DNA of 64,000 nt from Cellulosilyticum sp. I15G10I2 (GTDB taxonomy: Bacteria; Bacillota; Clostridia; Lachnospirales; Cellulosilyticaceae): positions 603,497 through 667,496 of the forward strand of contig NZ_FMMP01000009.1 of NCBI RefSeq assembly GCF_900095725.1, written 5' to 3'. A program made the translations under genes and the position numbers. Shown in pieces: positions 59,698 through 64,000 of this stretch. Every line of letters begins with the position of its first letter. Position 1 is the stretch's first letter. A model generated the notes under the pieces. It ran no database searches, was not told the origin of the DNA, and worked only from the letters and a program-made list of their open reading frames with translations.

Positions 59698-62082
59698 ATG
59701 AAATTAATTGTTAAAATTGACAAGCAAATGAAAAATTATTTAGGACAGTATGGGACTCAAGTCCAGTCTCTCTACAAGGAATTTACTGTATTAGAGATTG
59801 ATGAAAAGTATTTAGATTGGCTAAGTAGTGTTACTGAAGAAATTGAGATAAATGCTACATTTCGTCTAAAAAATTTAGTGGGTATCCCAGAACTTGACTT
59901 ACTAGAACAAAATGATATTATACTAGCTATTCTAGCTTCTAAACAAGAAAGTTCAGTATTCACACATTATTATAATATAAGTACGCAAACCCTCAAAAAT
60001 ACTGATGAAAATGCCAGAACTGCTAGCCTTTATCCTAAAACTAAGGATTGGCGTATTCTTTGCTTTTCTGAAAACAATGAAATAGATACTTTAGCTTTTA
60101 TGAAATGCATACACTTTCTGACATTCCTATCAAAAGAAATCTGTAAACCTTTGATTATCTACGCAAATATTGAAATGTCTAACTGCAATAATTCAATAAA
60201 AAATCTATCTTCTCAGATTATAAACCGTAGTTTAGAAGCCAGCGAGAGCTTACTCATAATGAACTCTATTAAAGAAAAAATATATGATCATTCCAAATAC
60301 ATCATTAAAGATATTGGGGAAATTAACGGCAGTATTAGAAGAGCTATTTCTATTTTAAAAGCTCAACCTTTTAAAATGGTAAATAAAAATAATAGACAGG
60401 CTAAACCTCTCTATAATGACTTTTTTTACTTAACTATAGAACCAGATGAGGAGATTTATTTACCACTGGTTGCCGAAGCCAGCATAGATGCTACCCAATT
60501 TGCAGAAATTGGTCTTGAATATATTCATGTAGCTGATGGATTAATGTTTCTATATGGCAGAAGAAGTGCATTTGACCAAAACAGTGAATTTCTTAGAAGA
60601 TTAGTACCTGCTGACTATAGACTTACAATATTAACCCATGCTCCTTGTATGCCAGACACTGAAAATCCAATGATTCCTTATCATCTTCCTGCAGAAACTC
60701 AGAGCTACACAGGCAGAGGTGTTTATATAGGCATTATTACAACGGATGACATTGACTATACTAATATGGCTCTACGTCGTCTGGATGGAACTACCCGTAT
60801 TGCATATATGTGGGAGCAAATCAAGACAGATCAGGGGAATACTTATACCTCTGAACAAATAAACGCTGCTCTAACCAGCCCAAATCCTAATGAACTCATT
60901 AGACTCCCTGTCGGCGAAAGCATGAGTACAGTAATGGCTGCAATTTCTGGTGGTTTTAATGAAACTATTGGTTATAGAGGCATTGCACCAGAAGCAGAAT
61001 TTCTTATTGCTAAAATACGACCCGTCTCTGAAAAGCTTCAGCTTATCTATGGTGGAATGCCGAGTGATAAAGCTATTATTTTACATGATGCACTTATTGG
61101 GATGGCGAATCTTTCAGCCTATTCAATTGAACACGATAAACCTTTGGTACTTATTATGCCTTTTAATGGTAATATCGATGGCCACGACGCGGCTCTCTTT
61201 ATTCAACAACACGTATCATTTATAGCAAAGCGCGTAGCTCATACACTTATTGTTCCTACAGGCGATGAGGCAGATAAGCAACATCATTTCGATATTCTTG
61301 GCGAACAATATGGAACAAGAAGAATAAATATAAGAGTAGAACAACCTGGTCAAAATGTAGTGGGCGTTATCTACCAGTGGGGAAATAATATGTTGACCGC
61401 AGACCTATACCCTCCTGCTGATCAACCTGGAGGGGCAGTTAATTTAAAAGAGCCAGGTATTTATCAAATAAGTAATACAACGATTTATTCTTCGGGAGAA
61501 GGAATAAGCTTTTTAAATGGGGCTTTGCGCATATTGTTTCGACTTGAAAACCCAAGCGTTGGGCAATGGTATATAGCCTCGGATATTAATATGGGCGGTT
61601 TAAATAGAATAGAAATGTGGATTTCTCAAGAAGAGCTTAATCGTCATGTTAAGCTTAATCCTCATGCTACATTACTAACTATGGGATCAACTTCTATCAT
61701 TCCAAATATAATGAGTGTAGGCGCATATAATGTTAATACAAATACTGTAATTGTCAGTTCAGGACGTGGTGATTCTAGTCTTAATATTGTCCCCACCCTT
61801 GTAACCTATGGCAAAAGCATCCTAGCTCCCTGCACATTGAATGAATGGATAGGAGTGACTGGTACAGTACCGGCTGCCAGCATTATGGCTGGAGCTGCTG
61901 CTACAATCTACCAAAAATATATGGATTTAGACACTACCCCTCTCCCTAATACAATTGTTATCAATAGCATTATAGCAAATGCATTAAGCCGATTTGATAC
62001 ACTATCCTATCCTAACCCAAGTCAAGGATATGGTATATTCCGACTTGAAACACTTCTGCAATTGCTGGCTTCTATTAAATAA
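59698..62082 (+). CDS. Csp/subtilisin-like pseudoprotease 2
   Basis: Protein of 794 residues, a divergent paralogue of the one at 56747. Csp-prodomain-like N-terminus (LIVKIDKQMKNYLGQYGTQV), and subtilase-like region about 330-790. Key positions are again lost: VYIGIITTDDIDYTN for the Asp block, GESMSTVMAAISGG for the His block, GTVPAASIMAG for the Ser block, IVPTGDEADKQHH for the oxyanion Asn. AAGGAGG precedes the ATG. It is transcribed divergently from pseudoprotease 1, and hairpin repeats lie on both sides. Both have an extra ~240-residue N-terminal region, making them longer than the usual single-domain Csp (~550). Confidence 0.88.
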   Translation: MKLIVKIDKQMKNYLGQYGTQVQSLYKEFTVLEIDEKYLDWLSSVTEEIEINATFRLKNLVGIPELDLLEQNDIILAILASKQESSVFTHYYNISTQTLKNTDENARTASLYPKTKDWRILCFSENNEIDTLAFMKCIHFLTFLSKEICKPLIIYANIEMSNCNNSIKNLSSQIINRSLEASESLLIMNSIKEKIYDHSKYIIKDIGEINGSIRRAISILKAQPFKMVNKNNRQAKPLYNDFFYLTIEPDEEIYLPLVAEASIDATQFAEIGLEYIHVADGLMFLYGRRSAFDQNSEFLRRLVPADYRLTILTHAPCMPDTENPMIPYHLPAETQSYTGRGVYIGIITTDDIDYTNMALRRLDGTTRIAYMWEQIKTDQGNTYTSEQINAALTSPNPNELIRLPVGESMSTVMAAISGGFNETIGYRGIAPEAEFLIAKIRPVSEKLQLIYGGMPSDKAIILHDALIGMANLSAYSIEHDKPLVLIMPFNGNIDGHDAALFIQQHVSFIAKRVAHTLIVPTGDEADKQHHFDILGEQYGTRRINIRVEQPGQNVVGVIYQWGNNMLTADLYPPADQPGGAVNLKEPGIYQISNTTIYSSGEGISFLNGALRILFRLENPSVGQWYIASDINMGGLNRIEMWISQEELNRHVKLNPHATLLTMGSTSIIPNIMSVGAYNVNTNTVIVSSGRGDSSLNIVPTLVTYGKSILAPCTLNEWIGVTGTVPAASIMAGAAATIYQKYMDLDTTPLPNTIVINSIIANALSRFDTLSYPNPSQGYGIFRLETLLQLLASIK

Positions 62083-62121
62083 TATAAAAAGCCATTCCTT
62101 CACTAATAAAGGAAAAACAAC

Positions 62122-62253
62122 AAAAAGGGGGGGTAGCTATTTTTCTCAGCTCCGTCACACGTATCCAAGTCGCATCGGAAAACACTATCCCCCCTCCCCT
62201 TGCTAAATTTAGCAGAGTTATGTTCTATAAAATGATTATACTCAAACAAAAAT
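62122..62253. repeat. Hairpin repeat family, copy 3
   Basis: 5'-shortened copy. The left arm is reduced to GGGGGGGTAG and the right arm CTATCCCCCCTCCCC is intact, so the long stem is weakened. The small hairpin is also weakened (AAATTT against AGAGTT). It lies between pseudoprotease 2 and the HEPN gene. Confidence 0.85.
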
Positions 62254-62281
62254 GCTGCTCCCTTGTTAATAAAGGAACAGC
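62254..62281 (-). terminator. Terminator of the MNT/HEPN operon
   Basis: Read on the minus strand, GCTGTTCC and GGAGCAGC form a stem with one G-U pair, followed by ATTTTTG. It is almost the same sequence as the terminator at 56713, so repeat copies and terminator were apparently duplicated together. Confidence 0.75.
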
Positions 62282-62308
62282 TACTGTATTGATTTTACAT
62301 GATTTATT

Positions 62309-62698
62309 TTAAATCTCTATACACTTGTTTCTCAGGTATTCTATTAATTTTAGAGCTTCATCAACACTATCTTTGAACTCCTGGGGATCTAGTTCGTAAT
62401 AGCCTTCTGTTTCATAGTTTCTGTCATAATAACAATCTTTTAAGAATCTGCATAATGCTTTGTACTTACTGAGTTCTGGATATAGTCCTAACAGTTTATT
62501 CAGAATAACACTTAAATTATGAGAAGTATTTATTTCGCCTAATTTCTCTTTCAGCAGTACCTTCATATACTTTTCGACACATTGCTCACATCTTACCAAA
62601 ACCGCATCTTCTAATCCTTCAATATTATTTAATAAAAGCTGAAGACTTTTATAATCTGTTTCTGCAAAGTAAAGCATACTCCCCTTTTTTAGCTCCAT
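62309..62698 (-). CDS. HEPN-domain protein
   Basis: Small helical protein of 129 residues of the HEPN superfamily. The pattern VRCEQCVEKYMKVLLKEK followed by SHNLSVILNKLL and LKDCYYDRNYETEGYYE fits HEPN proteins that pair with MNT nucleotidyltransferases. The classic RX4-6H ribonuclease motif is not obvious, so activity is doubtful. It overlaps the MNT gene by 10 bp and is translated from GAGGGGTG inside that gene. The pair resembles MNT/HEPN toxin-antitoxin modules. Confidence 0.85.
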   Translation of the reverse strand: MELKKGSMLYFAETDYKSLQLLLNNIEGLEDAVLVRCEQCVEKYMKVLLKEKLGEINTSHNLSVILNKLLGLYPELSKYKALCRFLKDCYYDRNYETEGYYELDPQEFKDSVDEALKLIEYLRNKCIEI

Positions 62699-63075
62699 TT
62701 TACACCCCTCAAATCTTTTTTATATTTTTCTATTTCCATAATAAAATAAGAATCAGTCATTTGACTCTCATAAAATTTCTTAGTGTATAGTTTCAAATCT
62801 ATTTCAAATGTCATATTGTTAGCTTTATATATTTGATCTTCTATCTGCCACCTTATTTCTTGGAGTTCTTTCGAAGTATAATGGTCGTCTACTAGTACCA
62901 AAAGGTCTATGTCACTCTCATCTTTAATCTTCCGCTTAGCATAGCTTCCAAATAAATAAATTTCACTCTGTGGCAAAAGGCTGTCAATGATGTCAAAACA
63001 GGTTTTTACTCTGCTGGCATGCTTAAGCTGTAAATTTAAATCGGTGTTAAATAAAACGGCAGAGTTATCTATCAT
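62689..63075 (-). CDS. Minimal nucleotidyltransferase (MNT)
   Basis: Protein of 128 residues of the DNA polymerase beta-like minimal nucleotidyltransferase family. The catalytic motif is LFGSYAKRKIKDESDIDLLV, with Gly-Ser and the Asp pair that bind Mg-nucleotide. A further Asp occurs in FEIDLKLY. In MNT/HEPN systems the MNT protein can neutralise its partner, in known cases by adding AMP. AGGAGG precedes the ATG. Hairpin repeat copies bracket the pair, consistent with a mobile or horizontally acquired cassette. Confidence 0.9.
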   Translation of the reverse strand: MIDNSAVLFNTDLNLQLKHASRVKTCFDIIDSLLPQSEIYLFGSYAKRKIKDESDIDLLVLVDDHYTSKELQEIRWQIEDQIYKANNMTFEIDLKLYTKKFYESQMTDSYFIMEIEKYKKDLRGVKWS

Positions 63076-63163
63076 CTGTTTATCCCTCCTAAAGACTTTT
63101 GGTTATATTATTAATATTATACCCTAATTAAAGGAAAAACAACAAGGAGAGGGGATAGTTTAT

Positions 63164-63296
63164 ACTTAAATGTTTTGGTGACGTCCGCAATGGGGAGGGG
63201 GGATAGCTATTTTTCTCTGCTCCGTCACATGTATCCAAGTCGCATCGAAAAACACTATCCCCCCTCCCCTTGCTAACTCTCGCAGAGTTATGTTCC
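63164..63296. repeat. Hairpin repeat family, copy 4
   Basis: Full core with left flank ACTTAAATGTTTTGGTGACG, as in copy 2, the 15-bp stem and the AACTCT/AGAGTT small hairpin. The right part beyond ATGTTC is absent; unrelated sequence and the RHS relic follow. A nearby short fragment of the left part occurs at 63129-63158 (GGAAAAACAACAAGGAG). Confidence 0.9.
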
Positions 63297-63339
63297 CCAT
63301 TTTAAACAGTATTAACATCACCACAATAATTAGATAGTA

Positions 63340-63732
63340 CTACATATTGCCTTCGTATTTAAAGGCTATAGGGTAACCGCTTTCGCTCCAGATATATTCC
63401 TTGGTGATATTATTATCACTGTCAGTTTCATAAAGGAGAAAGTCATCTTGGTAGAAGAAATTAGTCTGCTTACCGTTTACTGTCTTTTGGATGCGTTCGC
63501 CGTTAGAGTTATAAATATAGTCTGCAATTTGAACTTCTGTTGTCTTATCATATACTTCAATAAGTTGGTCTAAGGCATCATAGACATAATCATTCTTTTC
63601 ATCTTCTATTAAGCTACCTTTGAAGTCGTACTCATAAGAGTTAGTCTGACCATTTTGTTCTACGGTGTTTATGGTATCCTTAGCTGTTGTTATTTTGCAT
63701 ATAAAGTCAATAAATAAAAATAGTATGCACAA
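63340..63732 (-). pseudogene. RHS/YD-repeat relic
   Basis: The region from about 63345 to 63690 encodes RHS repeats: YEYDFKGSLIEDEKNDYVYD, ADYIYNSNGERIQKTVNG and NFFYQDDFLLYETDSDNN, ending YPIAFKYEGNM. In intact RHS proteins this is followed by a YYY-type segment leading to the toxin part; here a TAG stop replaces it, and sequence similarity is lost nearby. The first ~15 residues (MCILFLFIDFICK) do not look like RHS. It is a fragment of a much larger cell-surface or toxin-delivery protein. Confidence 0.8.
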
Positions 63733-63873
63733 GTGAACTGAAGTTCATTGCTTGTATTTATGTGATTTAATTATAAGTGTCATACTTATACGCTGTATAA
63801 CAAAGCCTATGGGGGCTCCCCTTGAAGAGGATATGGCAACATAGTGGCATAAAAATAAACCAGATAGGCTATT

Positions 63874-64000
63874 TGAAGTGCTCCCTGTCAAGTGGACAGT
63901 GGAAAAAATAAAAATCAGTTATAACGTCAACCCTAGATTCTGGTTGGCGTTATTTTTTATGCAGCTTTATTCATGAGATATTGCCTGTATTCAATTGGTG
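63874..64000 (-). mobile_element. Edge of an IS3-family insertion sequence
   Basis: The terminal sequence TGAAGTGCTCCCTGTCAAGT resembles IS3-family inverted ends, here starting at 63874. Just inside is a hairpin (AACGTCAACC with GGTTGGCGTT, 63923-63952) that would terminate the transposase gene. The element continues past the right edge. The stretch 63733-63873 between the RHS relic and this end shows nothing recognisable. Confidence 0.7.
63957..64000 (-). CDS. IS3-family transposase, last 13 residues
   Basis: The only visible part reads PIEYRQYLMNKAA and a stop. The P-x-x-YR-x-x-L ending is characteristic of IS3-family (IS150-like) DDE transposases. The rest of the gene lies outside the window. 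Confidence 0.7.
   Translation of the reverse strand, partial: PIEYRQYLMNKAA

Noticed and set aside
1..64000. Search for tRNA, rRNA and common riboswitches
   Set aside because: No cloverleaf with TTCGA-type arms, no rRNA stretches and no recognisable cobalamin, Moco or other riboswitch core were seen by eye; a covariance search would be needed to exclude weak cases.

Overview
The window looks like chromosome from a low-GC, anaerobic, spore-forming Firmicute of the class Clostridia, probably in the Lachnospirales/Cellulosilyticum neighbourhood. This is inferred from AT-rich DNA, strong AGGAGG-type ribosome binding sites, Csp-like germination pseudoproteases, a YesM/YesN two-component pair, an Agr-like LytTR/GHKL pair, an [FeFe]-hydrogenase-like sensor and a compact ethanolamine operon. 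No rRNA, tRNA or CRISPR array was seen.

Region 1 (1-12.3 kb) handles storage and sugar polymers: two near-identical 4-alpha-glucanotransferase genes (one cut by the window edge), a LacI-type repressor, a maltodextrin-type ABC importer, glycogen phosphorylase, then fruK and argC. A shared operator-like sequence precedes the importer operon and the malQ-glgP operon, so the LacI-type repressor probably controls both. Short REP-like GGGGACRGTTCT elements and a 39-bp tandem array lie in the gaps.

Region 2 (12.3-19 kb) holds an 11-residue-repeat protein, an HD-GYP phosphodiesterase, a DUF1294 membrane protein, and a 2-keto-3-deoxygluconate module (two PfkB kinases and a KDPG aldolase with an extra C-terminal domain) with a divergent YheO/DauR-like regulator. 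Region 3 (19-32 kb) is a carbohydrate locus: a GH94 phosphorylase, an FAD oxidoreductase, a second sugar ABC importer, YesN/YesM, and a secreted beta-helix protein.

Region 4 (32-37.5 kb) is accessory and decayed: an AgrC/AgrA-like pair followed by what look like remnants of agrB and agrD, a duplicated histidine-kinase tail, several small membrane proteins and truncated coding scraps. Region 5 (37.6-46.8 kb) has eutABHC without microcompartment genes, a divergent Crp/Fnr regulator, an iron-type alcohol dehydrogenase preceded by a perfect 20-bp palindrome, and a DAO-type oxidase. Region 6 (46.8-56.3 kb) has an AblB-like acetyltransferase, a molybdate/tungstate-type uptake system (HTH-PBP regulator plus modABC), an AraC regulator, a MATE exporter, and a ferredoxin/[FeFe]-hydrogenase-like/methyl-accepting fusion sensor.

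Region 7 (56.4-64 kb) is the most unusual. Two divergent Csp/subtilisin-like proteins have lost all three catalytic residues and the oxyanion Asn. They and an MNT/HEPN pair are interleaved with four copies of a ~125-bp repeat that folds into a GC-rich hairpin with a second small hairpin showing one compensatory base-pair change. The window ends in an RHS relic and the edge of an IS3-family insertion sequence.
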